A stretch of DNA of 64,000 bases, taken from NCBI GenBank assembly GCA_029204225.1, contig CM055093.1, positions 28,531,777 through 28,595,776 of the forward strand, written 5' to 3'. Below the pieces are notes generated by a model. The model was not told the DNA's origin and made no database searches. It was given only the letters and a program-made list of their open reading frames with translations. Shown in pieces: positions 24,015 through 35,765 of this stretch. Each line of letters starts with the position of its first letter. Within the stretch, counting starts at the first letter, position 1. This stretch comes from Diphasiastrum complanatum. Its lineage: Eukaryota > Streptophyta > Lycopodiopsida > Lycopodiales > Lycopodiaceae. The position numbers were made by a program, and so were the translations under genes.

Positions 24015-25454
24015 ATTTTTCTCTCAACAAAAGATATAGATCCATAGAAATCTGGGTGAATGGCAACTCGTTCAGTTCACCGATCCGACTAAGAGCATCT
24101 GCAACTTGATTAGAGCTGCCTCTTATGTAACAGATTTCATGATCGAATTCTTGCATCAATTCAGCCCATCGAGCTTTTCTCCCTCGAAGATCATGTTGAT
24201 TACAAAAATACTTAAGAGGCTGGTGATCCGTATACACTACAAACTTACTACCATAAAAGTAGTGTCTCCAGGTTTTAAGTGCATGGATTACAACAAATAA
24301 TTCCTTTTTCTGCGTAGTATAATGCAACTGAGGACTAGTGAATTTTTTGCTTTCAAACACTAGTGGCCTATCCATTTGTAATAGAACTGCTCCAACTGCA
24401 ACATCACTTGCGTCTATTCTCACGACGTAAGGTAAATCTGGATTTGCAATTTGTAACACGGGAGCTGAAACAATCATTGTTTTAAGTTTCTCAAAACATC
24501 GATTCAATTTCTCGTTCCAAACAACAGGCGGACTAGGTTGATTCCTCTTTTTCTTTTTATTAACAATTCATTTTGTTAGATTATTAAGCGGTGCTGCTAA
24601 CTTAGCACAATCCTCAATAAACCTCTTGAAGAAAAGTGTAAAACCTAAAAAAGACTTTACCTGCCTCACAGTTTCCGGAATTGGCCACTCAATCACAATA
24701 TTGATTTTATCCTTGTCAATCTTGATCCCATTTACTGTGATTTTATGACCGAGATAAAGCAACTCTTGCTTAAAGAATTCGCACTTGGACTCTTTAGTGT
24801 AGAGTAACTCCTAACGGAGTTTCATCAAGACAATTTTTAAGTGCTCTATGTGTTCCACCAAGGATTTACTGTAAACGAGAATGTCGTCTAAGAATACTAC
24901 CACAAACTTTCCCAAATATGGACGAAATAAATCGTTCATCATTTGTTGGAAAGTTGTTGTAGCATTCGTTAATCCAAATGGCAACACTAGAAATTCATAA
25001 TGATCAAATCTAGAACGAAATCTTGTCTTTTGGACATCTTCTGACTTAATTTTTCTTTGATGGTGCCTTGTCCTGAAATCCATCTTGGTGAAATATCGTG
25101 CTCCACCCAAGCGATCTACAAGGTCATCCATCCTGGGTAATGGATATTTATTCTTTATAGTCACTTTATTAAGGCCCTTGTAATCCACACACATCCGGAA
25201 ACCTCCATCTTTCTTCGCTTTAAGAAGAACATCAGCGCCCCATGGTGATTTACTAGGCCCATCCTCAGATAGTTTTCTATTTGATTTGAAATATCTATCT
25301 CCTCTTTCTGAGAGAACCTATAAGGTTGTCTAGAGACAAGTTGACTTCCTAGAATTAACTCAATCCTGTGGTCTACTGACCTAGACGGTGGTAAACCATG
25401 AGGTAATTCAGATGGAAAAACATCCCTAAATTCATTTATGATCTGTTCTTTCAC
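23938..25454 (-). pseudogene. pol: Gypsy reverse transcriptase and RNase H
   Basis: The reverse transcriptase shows [49 protein letters not shown], a degraded [10 protein letters not shown] (normally a KIDLRSGYHQ-like block), [17 protein letters not shown] and the catalytic FLDDILVYS. Then come LGHKITVNGI and SFLGFTLFFKRFI, and RNase H (VVRIDASDVAVGAVLLQ, FVVYTDHQPLKYF, SNQVADALSRI). Stops and frameshifts separate the pieces at about 25,170, 24,790 and 24,540. These enzymes copy the element RNA into DNA in the cytoplasmic particle. Confidence 0.9.
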
Positions 25455-25457
25455 TGC

Positions 25458-26057
25458 TTATTCATGATCTAAATTTATTGAGTTGAGAATTGCTGAGAAT
25501 TCACAACCATTTAGATTCATTTCAGGAACATCCACAATTGGAATAGCATAAATTGAAAAAACTTCATACTCAGAATAATCCAATGCTTCCATTTTATTAA
25601 CTGTAAAAATCTGATCCAACAAATGTACAAAATTACTGCCAAATAATGTAACTACCTTACCACCCTCCTTGAAAGTGAGAGCATGCTTCTCAAAATCAAT
25701 TAATAGAGAAGGCGATTTACTAAATAACCATTTGTAACCTAAAATGAAATCAGTACGAGCTAGGTCTAAAACATGAAAATTAACGAATTCTGTGTGTCCT
25801 TGCACCAAAACTGGGAGCTTCGGGACTTTTACGTTCCAAGTCTCCAACTCTGCTCTTGAAGCTAGATAAACTTTATATCTATGATTGTTGGCTTCAGTTT
25901 CCAAGCTGAGTTTCTGCACAAGACAAGAATTAATAAAATTATGAGTTGAACCACTGTCCAATAAAATACTCACTTCTTGATCTTTAATTGTGCCAATTAA
26001 ACAGAAAAAGTTCATTAGGCAAGAAAGAAGTAGTACTAAAAAAACGTTCACACTCAC
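25458..26057 (-). pseudogene. Gypsy aspartic protease region
   Basis: Contains the retropepsin signature LLDSGSTHNFI, then VYLASRAELET, VLDLARTDFILGYKWL (the second conserved hydrophobic block) and LLIDFEKHALTF. This is the usual protease arrangement of plant chromoviruses, which processes Gag-Pol. It lies between the gag zinc knuckle and RT in the expected order. Frame breaks isolate it from both. Confidence 0.85.
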
Positions 26058-27014
26058 AATTAGTCAGGTTAATTTCCAAAGTCTTATTATTGCCTCATGG
26101 GATTTCAATCATGTGAGCAGACCCTTTCTTCCTTTCTGGACAAAATTTCATCATATGTCCAGGTTTTTTACAGACAAAACATAAGTTCTCTCTTTTAGCC
26201 TTCTTCCGAGACATAGATTTTTTGAATCTCTTTCTCTTTGGCTTCCTGGGTTCCGATGCTGCTTGATCTAATTCGTCAAAATATTTTGCTTCGTCTGACC
26301 ACGCTTCTTAACCTCCTTGGTTTTCAAAGTGGTTGGAATTTGCGCAAATTGCTTCATGGATGCCACCATTGTGGAATCATATGCTTTCGCAATCCGAAAC
26401 GCATCCTCGAGGCTTTGAAGCACATTTTGCCTGCATTCGTTCTGATAGTCGGCTGGCAAACCTAGGACAAACTGCCATAATGCCAACCTTGCATCGAATG
26501 ATGGAACCCTATTCCATAGGTCCATGAATTTCTGGATATAAGAATCTAAACTCTTTACACCCATCTTGTAGTTCATGAACTTTAGGTAGTAGTCCACGTC
26601 ATCAGCAACTACGAAAGCTTTTTTGAAAACTTCTACAAACGCATCCCAAGTAATTGGCTTCACCGGTAAATCTCGCCACCACGATGACGCCTTTTCGTGT
26701 AAGAACAACACGACACTTTCAATTTTCTTCTCATCAGGAACACCGTGTAGATTGAAGTAACTACTCCACTTGGCCAGCCAGTCCTCGACGACCTCAAGTT
26801 TCTTCTCCTTCTTCTCGTCCGAATAAACCTCTGGTTAAAAACCGAGATTGGATGAAGATATCAATTTGACTTTACTCAAAAGAACCTCCATTTGCTGATC
26901 TCTCATCTGATTACGATTATTCATGTCATTTAGTGCCGTACTCAACTTTTGACAAATCACCATATAAGATGGCGCACCTAGATTTGCAGCTTGATTTGAA
27001 GTTTCTTCGGCCAT
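26058..27014 (-). pseudogene. gag: Gypsy gag with zinc knuckle
   Basis: Starts MAEETSNQAANLGAPSYMV at the ATG ending at 27,014. It runs through a coiled, charged N-terminus and the core gag block (WLAKWSSYFNLHGVPDE, LFLHEKASSWWRDLP, FMDLWNRVPSFDARLALWQFVLGLP, ALEDAFR-like) to the CCHC knuckle CFVCKKPGHMMKFC (26,140-26,181). An in-frame TAA interrupts it after SSSNLGF near 26,837, and another frame break lies near 26,270. The length and order match chromovirus gag; it is not translatable in full. Confidence 0.85.
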
Positions 27015-28690
27015 CTCGATATATCTATCCTGGAAATTACTAAATTTAGTTAATATCTGATGAACTCATAGTGAAGTACTGTTGACCAAAAAACCGACTA
27101 AATTTGACTCCAGTATGGTCAAATCACTATTTTTAGTCAATTTCATAGACATTACAAGAAATTGAAAAAAAACTAAAAATTTCGAGTTTTCGCACTTTTA
27201 ATTTTTTTTTTTTTTATAAATTTTACGTTTTCTAAAAATTCATAAAAAATCATAGTCAGTTATTAAGCAATCAAAATCAAAAATTCGATTCACTGTCCGA
27301 TTCTTAATTTTACTTCATTAATGTCCATCAGGCATGCAAGACATGCGACATTAAACTGATTTTGTACTTTACAAAATTTTACTTGAAAATTTAGTTCTAC
27401 AAAAATTGTCAGCTATAAAATCCAGTTTTGTATCTAACTATCAAAGTACATGCGTATAACCACTCAAAACAGATCTAAGCAACTCATGCATGTCAGAATC
27501 ACTCAGAGAGACCACATGCAGATATTCCATGCAAGCACAATGCCTCAAAATAGGAAATTGTCATGCATGCAAACAGAACAATTGGAAATTTTATCAATTT
27601 TGCTCTCAAAATTGCAAAACTTCAGATGCTCATATCTTTGGCTACAGGACACCAAATTGGGTGCTGTAAAGCTCAGTACAGAGGGAGACTCAGTGAACAA
27701 GACAATTGCCACATCAGCCTGCCACCTAGGACTCCCACGTGCGAGTTCATGACAACCAATTACGCTATAGGAGGGCGCACTTTTTCAAGACAGTCTTAAA
27801 TGGTCTCTAAGAGTTCCATGAAGCCCTCATACAGATCCTATGAAGCAGTATGGGCTAAGAACCATGAATTCTTGGTTTCTAGAAGTAAAAAATACTCAAA
27901 CTTGATGGAATTGAAACATAAGCCTCTACCCATCAATTTACAAATCTAATAGCTTGCTGGGAAGGTAAAAAGGAATACAATTCATGCTGGAAAAAATCCA
28001 GAATGATCCCTTTATGAATTTAGACACTTTTTTGACTTCTTACAAACTCATTTGCTGGAATTCTTGGCTCTAACTTCTAGGACAACTTCAAAAGACTATG
28101 ATTCATTTTTTCCCAGCTTCAATTGATGTTCAACAACCTCCTACCATCCAATTTCATGAAAAAACAAGCAAAAATCATGAATTTTAGCCCTTTCTAGGTT
28201 TTCTGACCATGCACAATTGGAAATTAATGGCAAGATTGTTTTCCAAATCCACATGCAATCCAAAATAAGAGTTACAACCAATCAATTGATATGATCTTGC
28301 TAGATTTTGAATTCTACCCTCCATTTTGTGCCAAAAACATGGAAAACAAGCCAAATTTGGTCACAAAAGAGCCTAGAATCCAAATACATGGGAAGATCCA
28401 ACATGCAAACTGAATTTCAACTATTTCAAAGTGAATTAACTTGGTGGAAATTTCAGATCCTTCACTAGTTTTGAGCTACACATGCTAAAACTCCAAAAAA
28501 GACACCAAAATTGATTTTCTAACACAATTCTCCGTAAACCACAATGAATTTGAGAGAGATATGGAACATGCAAATTGAATTTGGGAAGATCCACCAAGTT
28601 GCAACCTTGATCCTCTCCTTGGATGAGAATACTAGTTGAATACCACCAAGCTCCAATGAAAAGCACCACCTCTCCAAGCTTGTAAGCCTT
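27015..28690 (-). other. Gypsy 5' leader, non-coding
   Basis: About 1.68 kb between the primer-binding site and the gag start. No convincing coding region; short frames show no domain. It is A/T-rich with a homopolymer T run near 27,197. The leader is long for a chromovirus, and part may be foreign insertion, though no boundary is evident. Confidence 0.55.
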
Positions 28691-28702
28691 GCTCTGATGC
28701 CA
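28691..28702 (-). other. Primer-binding site of the gypsy element
   Basis: Minus strand TGGCATCAGAGC, a one-base variant of the initiator tRNA-Met complement TGGTATCAGAGC, placed directly after the 5' LTR end as expected. Confidence 0.75.
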
Positions 28703-28914
28703 CTATAAGGGAAGCTCCTTAGATCCTGCTTACAAATCCTAAACACAAAAGGATGACACACTATGGAAAAACCACCCAACCAAGTAGAAGAATCCAATCA
28801 ATCTCTAGAAGCCTCACCCCCAAGCCAAAGAACAAGAAGCATGAATGTAGAGTGAGAGCCTAGCAATGAATCAAAAACCATGATGAGGAGTAGGTCGAGT
28901 TTGGACCTCTTATA
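28703..28914 (-). repeat. Gypsy 5' LTR, first part (interrupted by copia)
   Basis: Matches 22,268-22,480 of the other LTR from CTATAAGGGAAGC to GGACCTCTTATA. The copia element then enters, and the LTR resumes at 35,078. The duplicated TTATA on both sides of the copia proves the break is an insertion. Confidence 0.9.
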
Positions 28915-29596
28915 TGTTAAAAATTCACAATTCTAGCTTGACTAGTTTTGGTCGTATGACTTGTAAATAGTTAGATGGTCATGATGTGGCTTGTCACACG
29001 TGCCAAATAGCATAGGATTCCATTCATAAGGATGTTCTCAAGTAGACCTAAGTGTTAGAACCTTTGGAATGAGTCCAAATTATGCTTAGATACAAGGGAG
29101 AAAAAATAGGAGCTATTTTTGGTAATTTTTGCATTGTTGAGGGATCTCCAAGATTCCAACCCTAACTTGGTAGGGATGAAAGATCCACCAAAATTAGCAT
29201 TAGGGATAGGTTTAGGGCTACTCATACCTGCCCAAAACCGTGATGGATCATGTATATATAGGTGATGATATCTCACCAAAATCAGTCAAGCAATTTCATG
29301 TTTTTTCTCTCATAATGGTGCAATTGCTCTCTATGTTCATAATTGTTTGAGTACTTGTGATTACTAATGATTATAGGATTGAATGTAGGTCTGGTGTACA
29401 GTACTCAGACTGTGGGAGGCCGTACTTTCACACGTGTGAAGCCTTCTTCAAGGATTTGGGCCATTTAGTGAGGTTCAAGCATAGATTTTTGATAGATTTT
29501 GATGGTTCAACTTGTGCTAATCTTATGAAATCATAATCTATTGTTTCCCTCATCATTTCAAGTGTTTTAGGATCCTTATTTGCTGTAATTTTTACA
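28915..29596 (+). repeat. 5' LTR of the young copia
   Basis: Starts TGTTAAAAATTCAC and ends AATTTTTACA directly before the PBS. A TATA box, TATATATA (29,253-29,260), is the likely promoter of the genomic RNA. Near-identical to 34,392-35,072. Confidence 0.95.
29253..29260 (+). promoter_or_regulatory. TATA box of the copia 5' LTR
   Basis: TATATATA in CATGTATATATAGGTG in the middle of the LTR. The identical box in the 3' LTR lies near 34,730. Transcription of the full-length RNA would start about 30 bp downstream. Confidence 0.6.
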
Positions 29597-29608
29597 TGGT
29601 ATCAGAGC
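29597..29608 (+). other. Primer-binding site of the young copia
   Basis: TGGTATCAGAGC, complementary to the 3' end of plant initiator tRNA-Met, starting at the first base after the LTR. Confidence 0.92.
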
Positions 29609-30408
29609 CTAAAGGCTGAAATGAGCTAAATCCTTGGTTTTCATTCAATTTGATCACAATTTTTGATCTAAATCTTGTGTAGATTGGATCTTAGCATCTA
29701 GTATTGATTCTAGAACTCAAAGTGACTCAAATACATTGGAGATTGGTGTTGTGTGACTTCATTTGCAGGTGTTTAGGTGTCTAAAACCAGAGGAAAAGTT
29801 GAATTCAATTCACATTACCAAGATAGCAAGTTTTTGCTTGCTCCAAGCATTGATTTCTAAGCGAGTTTTGGAGGTGATTTCATAGAGGAGGCTTTCTAGC
29901 ATTCAAGGAGAGGGAAGATCAGAGTTTTGGGGACTCTTCAAGGCTGTTCTAAGGTGTACTAGACACCTCATAAAGTGATTTAGGTTCAGTCCAACCATTG
30001 CTTGACTTATGCACCAAATTAGATCAATTTTTCATCAATTTTGATCATTTTTTGCTTGTGATTGGATAGTAGATTGTGTTGCATCCTCATTAAGTTCCAT
30101 TTAGATCTTTTACAAGTGATTTTGGAAGTATATTAGGTTGCTGAAATTCACTCTTGATCAGATCATTTGGAAGCTTTAATGTTCTTTATAGAAAGAGGGG
30201 CAATTCTACTAGTATTGTCTACTTCAATCAAGCAAGTGCATTGTTTCTAGTATTCTATGATTTGATTTTGTTAGAGATCATTCTTAGATCTTTATAGGAA
30301 GTCTATTACTGATCTTTTCAGGTCCCTAAGAAGTGGGATAAGGTAGACCTTCAATCAAATCAATAGAAGTAACCTTCATTTGTGTCAAGTCCTTGATTAG
30401 GAGACTAG
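29609..30408 (+). other. Copia 5' leader, non-coding
   Basis: 800 bp between PBS and the gag ATG. No coding frame of note; it presumably holds packaging and dimerisation signals, which cannot be located by eye. Confidence 0.6.
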
Positions 30409-33400
30409 ATGGCATCTATAAATGCATATCTTTTGGATACTAATGAAAGGCTCAACAAAACTAACTATTCCATATGGAAAGTTAGAATGGAATCTATCAT
30501 GATCATGCAAGATCTGATGGAAATTGTAAATGGTAAGGAGGGTGAACCTATTCATCCTCAAGAAAAAGCCAAATACATCAAGAGGTGCAATGTTGCACTA
30601 CATTGCATAAAAATGAATGTTGCAAATGAACTCTTAAGAGAGGTAGGAGATTGCACTTCAGCTCAAGATGCTTGGGAGACTTTGCAAAAGGTCTATGAAT
30701 CCAAGAACCAAACTAGAATGTTAGCTTTGAAGAATCAAATCTATAGAAGCTATCAAAAGAAAGGAGAGAGTGCACATACTTTTGTCCTAAGAGTAAAGGA
30801 ATTGAACAAAGAGCTAGCCTTTATAGGTGACCCTATCAAGGATGAAGAGCTTGTTCAACTCATATTGAATGGACTAAGCTTTGAATTTGACAATTTGGTT
30901 CAGGGATATGCAATTATGGGTAAGCTACCCATACTTGAAGAACTCCAAGGCACGCTCATGGCCGAGGAATGAAGAAGGAGCCAAATGCAAGAGAGGATGG
31001 ATAGGCTTTCCATCCAAGGTGGAGATGACCAAGCTCTCTTCACCAAAGGCAAAGGCAAGTCCAAAGGCAAAGGATCAACATTCAAGAAGTCTACAAAGCT
31101 TGAGGATCAAGAAGGACCCCCAAAGGCATCTCCATCAACCACCAAAGTCAAGAAGGACAAATCAAAGGTGAAGTGCTACTATTGTAGCAAGATGGGGCAT
31201 TATGCCTCAGAATGCTTCAAGAGGAAGCAAGATCAAAGCCAAGCCAACATGAGCAAAGAGGAGGAGGAGGAGAGTTCACATGAGGACTCTCTCATGATGT
31301 CCATATTTTCTTCAACAAGCTTCAAAGGAGAAGATCCTTGGTGGATTGACTCGGGTGCTAGTTCACACATGACTAGTAAAAGGGAGTTTTTCTCTTCTCT
31401 CTTATCTTATGATGGACCTATAAAGTATATCTATACAGCAAATGATGAAGCTTGTAAGATTGAAGGAGTTGGTAGCATTCCCCTTTGCTTAGGATCTTCC
31501 AAAAAGATCAACATAGAAGGTGTTTTGTACATTCCTACAATAACAAAGAATCTACTAAGTGTTGGCCAAATGGTAGACAATGGTTTCAATGTTGACTTTG
31601 CTTCAAATGAATGTTTCATCAAGAAGAAGGGTAAGATAGTGGCTAAGGGCACTAGACTTGGCAAACTTTATAAGTTGGATGCATTTGTGGATACTAATGT
31701 TGTCATGTTGGCCGAGAAGAGCAAGATATCTACCTTTACTTTATGGCACAAAAGACTTGGACATGTCAACTCGGGTTCCATGGAGGCTATGATCAAGGAG
31801 GAGTATGCTTTAGGCCTACCAAGGTCTATTGGGAAGGAAGACAAGGTTTGTGAAGCTTGTGCCTTATCCAAGGCACATAAGAAGGTGTTTCCTAACTCCA
31901 TCACAAAGTCATCTCATCCTCTTGAACTCATACACTCAGATGTGCACATTGCTAGCACCAAATCTAATGGAGGTTCATCCATGTTTCTAACCTTCATTGA
32001 TGACTACTCAAGATATTGTTGGGTGTTCTTACTTTCCCTCAAGTCTCAAGTATTTGATACTTTTGTAAAGTTCAAGTTGTTTGTGGAAAAGCATCATAAT
32101 CATAGCATCAAGATTCTTAGAAGTGACAATGGTGGAGAATTCATCTCCAATGAGTTCAAGGCCTTTTGTGAGGAGGAAGGGATCAAGAAAGAGACTTCTT
32201 GTCCTTACACTCCTCAACAAAATGGAGTTGCTGAAAGAAGGAATAGAACATTATGTGAATGTTCTAAGGCTTTAAGAATAGATGCTTGTTTGCCCAAATC
32301 CTTTTGGGGTGAGTCTCTTGTATGTGCAAACTACTTGATGAATAGGGTGTCTTGCAAAGCAATTGAAGGCAAAACTCCTTATGAGATGTTGTATGGAAAG
32401 AAACCCAATCTTAATCACTTGAAAGTTTTTGGGTGTATATGTTATGTGCATGTGCCATTGGAAACAAGAACCAAGGAGGATCCATCTTCCACAAGAGGGA
32501 TCATGCTTGGATATGCAAGCTCAAGCAAGGGCTACAAAGTCTATCTCCCATCCTTGAACAAATTTGTTGTTTCAAGGGATGTCATCTTTGATGAACATCA
32601 TATGCATATGCTTGAAGAAGGCTCAAGTGCTCCAACAATCAAGAAGAAGATGGCCGAGGAGCAAGATCTTGGTTTTGAGGAGGAGCTCATGGAGGAGCAA
32701 GCACCAAACCCACCTATCACACCAAGGAGATCTTCAAGGGCAAAAGTGGAGCCATCAAGGCTCACATATCAAGGCAAAGGACAGCAAGTTGAGGGTATCT
32801 CATCCACTTCTTATGCTTTATCTAGTTTTGAAGAACCGTCTAATGTTGAAGATGCATTGAACTCCAAAGAATGGTATAAAGCTATGTTGGATGAGTTTGA
32901 TGCCTTGATTGAGAATGAAACTTGGTTGCTTGTTGAGAGACCTCAAAGGAATGTAATAGGATGCAAGTGGGTCTTCAAGCTTAAGTTGAATGCAAATGGG
33001 AGTGTTAACAAACATAAACCAAGATTAGTTGCAAAAGGTTATGCTCAAGAGAGAGGGATAGACTATGAGGAAACTTTTGCACCCGTGGACAAGATGGTCA
33101 CAATAAGACTAATCATTGCACTTGCATCACATTTTGGATGGATTATATGTCAAATGGATGTCTCTAATGCTTTCTTGAATGGTTTTTTGGAAGAAGATAT
33201 CTATATGGAGCAGCCACAAGGGTTCATCAAGCATGGAATGGAGAACAAAGTATGCCATCTCCAAAGAAGCATCTATGGCTTGAAGCAAGCCTCGAGATCT
33301 TGGAATTCAAGACTACATTGCTATCTTATTTCACTTTCTTTTGCTCAAAGTGAATATGATCCCACTCTTTACATTAAGTTTGATGATGTTGGTATTGTAC

Positions 33401-34377
33401 TTTTACTCATTTATGTAGATGACATCATCATTAGTGGAAATAGTGTTGATGGTATTGAAAAAATCAAGATAGATCTATCCTTAGAGTTCAAGATGGTAGA
33501 TATAGGGTGTCTTCACTTCATCTTAGGCATAGAAGTACTTAGAGGGTCTTATTTTATCTTTATAAGTCAAGTAAACTATGCTCAAAGTCTTTTGAAGAAG
33601 TTTGAGATGGAAGTATGCAAAAGTGTTGACACACCAATGGAGCAAGATGTAAAAGTGCCAAATGAAGATGATGAAAGATCCTTCATGGACATCACTTTGT
33701 TTAGGCAACTTATAGGTTCCTTAATGTGGATCACTATAACTAGACCAGATCTTAGCTTTAGTGTATGTAGGTTGAGCCAATCCATGCAAAAGCCATTGAA
33801 TATCCATTGGAAAAAGGCTAAGAGGATTCTAAGATACATCTCGGGTACATTGGATTTTGGGATTCTATATAGAGGAGATGTGATTAACCTTAATGCATTT
33901 AGTGATTCAGATTTTGTAGGGGACAAGAGGGATAGGAAATCAACAAGTGCCTATTCAACTTTCATAGGAGAAGGTGTGGTTTCATGGCTTTCAAAAAAGC
34001 AAGAAACTATATCTCTATCTTCAACCGAGGCTGAGTACAAAGCTTTGAAAACCACTACAAAGGAGGTACTTTGGATCAAGAGATTATTGGTGGAACTAAA
34101 GATCATGGATTCAGAGGAGGCACCAATCATCTACAATGACAATATATCAGCCCAACACCTTGCATCTAACCCAATCTTCCATGCAAGATCTAAGCACATT
34201 GAGATATGCCATCACTTTGTGAGAGAAATGGTGCAAGCCAAGGAGATTGCTTTGGAGCATGTTCCAAGCAATGAATGTGTAGCTGATCTACTTGCTAAAC
34301 CACTTCAAAAGACACCTTTTATGAATTTCAGATCATCACTTGGAATGATTAGTAAAGAAATGATTGAATCACGCTAG
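30409..34377 (+). CDS. gag-pol: Copia gag-pol polyprotein, one reading frame broken by a single TGA
   Basis: Gag starts MASINAYLLDTNERLNKTNYSIWKVRMESI (UBN2-type gag) and stops at TGA 30,970-30,972. The same frame then stays open to 34,377. Counting from the Met at 30,985: zinc knuckle CYYCSKMGHYASEC (64-77); protease WIDSGASSHMT (Asp122); pre-integrase zinc region LWHKRLGH to CEACALSKAHK (253-299); integrase Asp319 (HSDV), Asp381 (SDNGGEF) and Glu417 (VAERRN), the D,D-35-E spacing; RT with QMDVSNAFLNG (Asp725) and YVDD (810-813); RNase H (SDSDFVGDKRDRKSTS, SSTEAEYKAL, HARSKHIEICHHFV). Total length, about 1,323 codons, equals a normal copia polyprotein. The TGA follows Glu in MAEE and precedes RRSQMQ, within otherwise conserved gag, so it looks like a point nonsense mutation. 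Readthrough is the alternative but has no support here. Confidence 0.93.
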
Positions 34378-34380
34378 ATA

Positions 34381-34391
34381 GTGAGGAGGAG
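34381..34391 (+). other. Polypurine tract of the young copia
   Basis: GTGAGGAGGAG, directly before the 3' LTR; primes plus-strand synthesis. Confidence 0.85.
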
Positions 34392-35072
34392 TGTTAAAAA
34401 TTCACAATTCTAGCTTGACTAGTTTTGGTCGTATGACTTGTAAATAGTTAGATGGTCATGATGTGGCTTGTCACACGTGCCAAATAGCATAGGATTCCAT
34501 TCATAAGGATGTTCTCAAGTAGACCTAAGTGTTAGAACCTTTGTAATGAGTCCAAATTATGCTTAGATACAAGGGAGAAAAAATAGGAGCTATTTTTGGT
34601 AATTTTTGCATTGTTGAGGGATCTCCAAGATTCCAACCCTAACTTGGTAGGGATGAAAGATCCACCAAAATTAGCATTAGGGATAGGTTTAGGGCTACTC
34701 ATACCTGCCCAAAACCGTGATGGATCATGTATATATAGGTGATGATATCTCACCAAAATCAGTCAAGCAATTTCATGTTTTTTCTCTCATAATGGTGCAA
34801 TTGCTCTCTATGTTCATAATTGTTTGAGTACTTGTGATTACTAATGATTATAGGATTGAATGTAGGTCTGGTGTACAGTACTCAGACTGTGGGAGGCCGT
34901 ACTTTCACACGTGTGAAGCCTTCTTCAAGGATTTGGGCCATTTAGTGAGGTTCAAGCATAGATTTTTGATAGATTTTGATGTTCAACTTGTGCTAATCTT
35001 ATGAAATCATAATCTATTGTTTCCCTCATCATTTCAAGTGTTTTAGGATCCTTATTTGCTGTAATTTTTACA
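34392..35072 (+). repeat. 3' LTR of the young copia
   Basis: 681 bp, TGTTAAAAATTCAC to TTTTTACA, followed by the TTATA duplication. Differs from the 5' LTR at only two places by eye. Confidence 0.95.
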
Positions 35073-35077
35073 TTATA

Positions 35078-35385
35078 TAGAGCGTAATGCATCCTGGGCA
35101 CATAGCCATGCATAGCCCTATGTTTCCTATACATAGATTCACCTAGAATAGAGTCCTATGCATGGACCAACTATTCATAGAATTGTTATTGATAACTCTA
35201 CAAATGCATATTGTCTCATACCTTGTTTAAACTCCACTTAGTGTGTTATGGGCCTCACAAGGATATTATTTACTTCTGGGTCATATCCAGTATGACGTGG
35301 CATAATAACAGCTTATTTCACTAGAGTACCGTGTATCCAAATCTAGGAGTATATTGTATCCTATGTACTGGTCATGGACATAATA
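35078..35385 (-). repeat. Gypsy 5' LTR, second part
   Basis: Continues the gypsy LTR where it broke at 28,914, aligning with about 22,481-22,789 (GCATCCTGGGCA, CCTATGCATGGACCAACTATTC, GTATGACGTGGCATAA). It ends TAATA where the partner has TAACA. Beyond it is a minus LTR of element N whose outer end is missing. Confidence 0.88.
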
Positions 35386-35390
35386 TTCTT

Positions 35391-35765
35391 CAGAGCTCCC
35401 AAGCCATGCCATGTGAAGCAAGAGAAGAAGAGAGAAACTGGTAACTTAAACCCAATATGTCGACGGGAGAATCTCCACCTCCTTATATAGAGAGTAGAGT
35501 CATGTGCATGTAACCATGCAATCCCCATGCAGGTCAACTATAAATAGATCACATCTCTTCATGCAGTCCTCCTGCCTATATCCATCACACAGACATGCAA
35601 TGCTCCAAATGTCTCAATTAGAGTGTCTGGGTCCTCTCAAGGTAATTACTCACAAACTGGCCTGGACATGGAATTAAATCATGGTGTGACCAATAATCTC
35701 GAGTACTGGAGGGCGGTCTACCATATTAGGACTATTCCAGGTCCTTAACCAAATATGGCCATAAC
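35391..35765 (-). repeat. Element N LTR, truncated (minus)
   Basis: From AGCTCCCAAGCCATGCC to GGCCATAACA, aligning with 15,315-15,687 but lacking about 100 bp at the PBS-side end, where the gypsy abuts. Followed on the right by its PPT complement. Confidence 0.85.

Larger units (their letters stand above)
28910..35077 (+). mobile_element. Complete, very young Ty1/copia retrotransposon with TTATA target duplication
   Basis: The element proper is 28,915-35,072 (6,158 bp), flanked by TTATA at 28,910-28,914 and 35,073-35,077. It has a 682-bp 5' LTR, a PBS, an 800-bp leader, a gag-pol reading frame, a PPT and a 681-bp 3' LTR. By eye the LTRs differ by one substitution (GGAATGAG against GTAATGAG) and one 1-bp indel (GATGGTTC against GATGTTC). 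That makes this the most recent event in the window. The only obvious lesion is a single in-frame TGA within gag. Confidence 0.96.

Noticed and set aside
27015-28690. Possible extra gene between gypsy LTR and gag
   Set aside because: Only short frames (up to 100 codons) without domains; the position is that of an untranslated leader.
30900-31171. Alternative frames overlapping the gag stop codon, suggesting programmed frameshifting
   Set aside because: Gag and the downstream pol are in the same frame, separated by one TGA; no shift is needed and no slippery site is evident.
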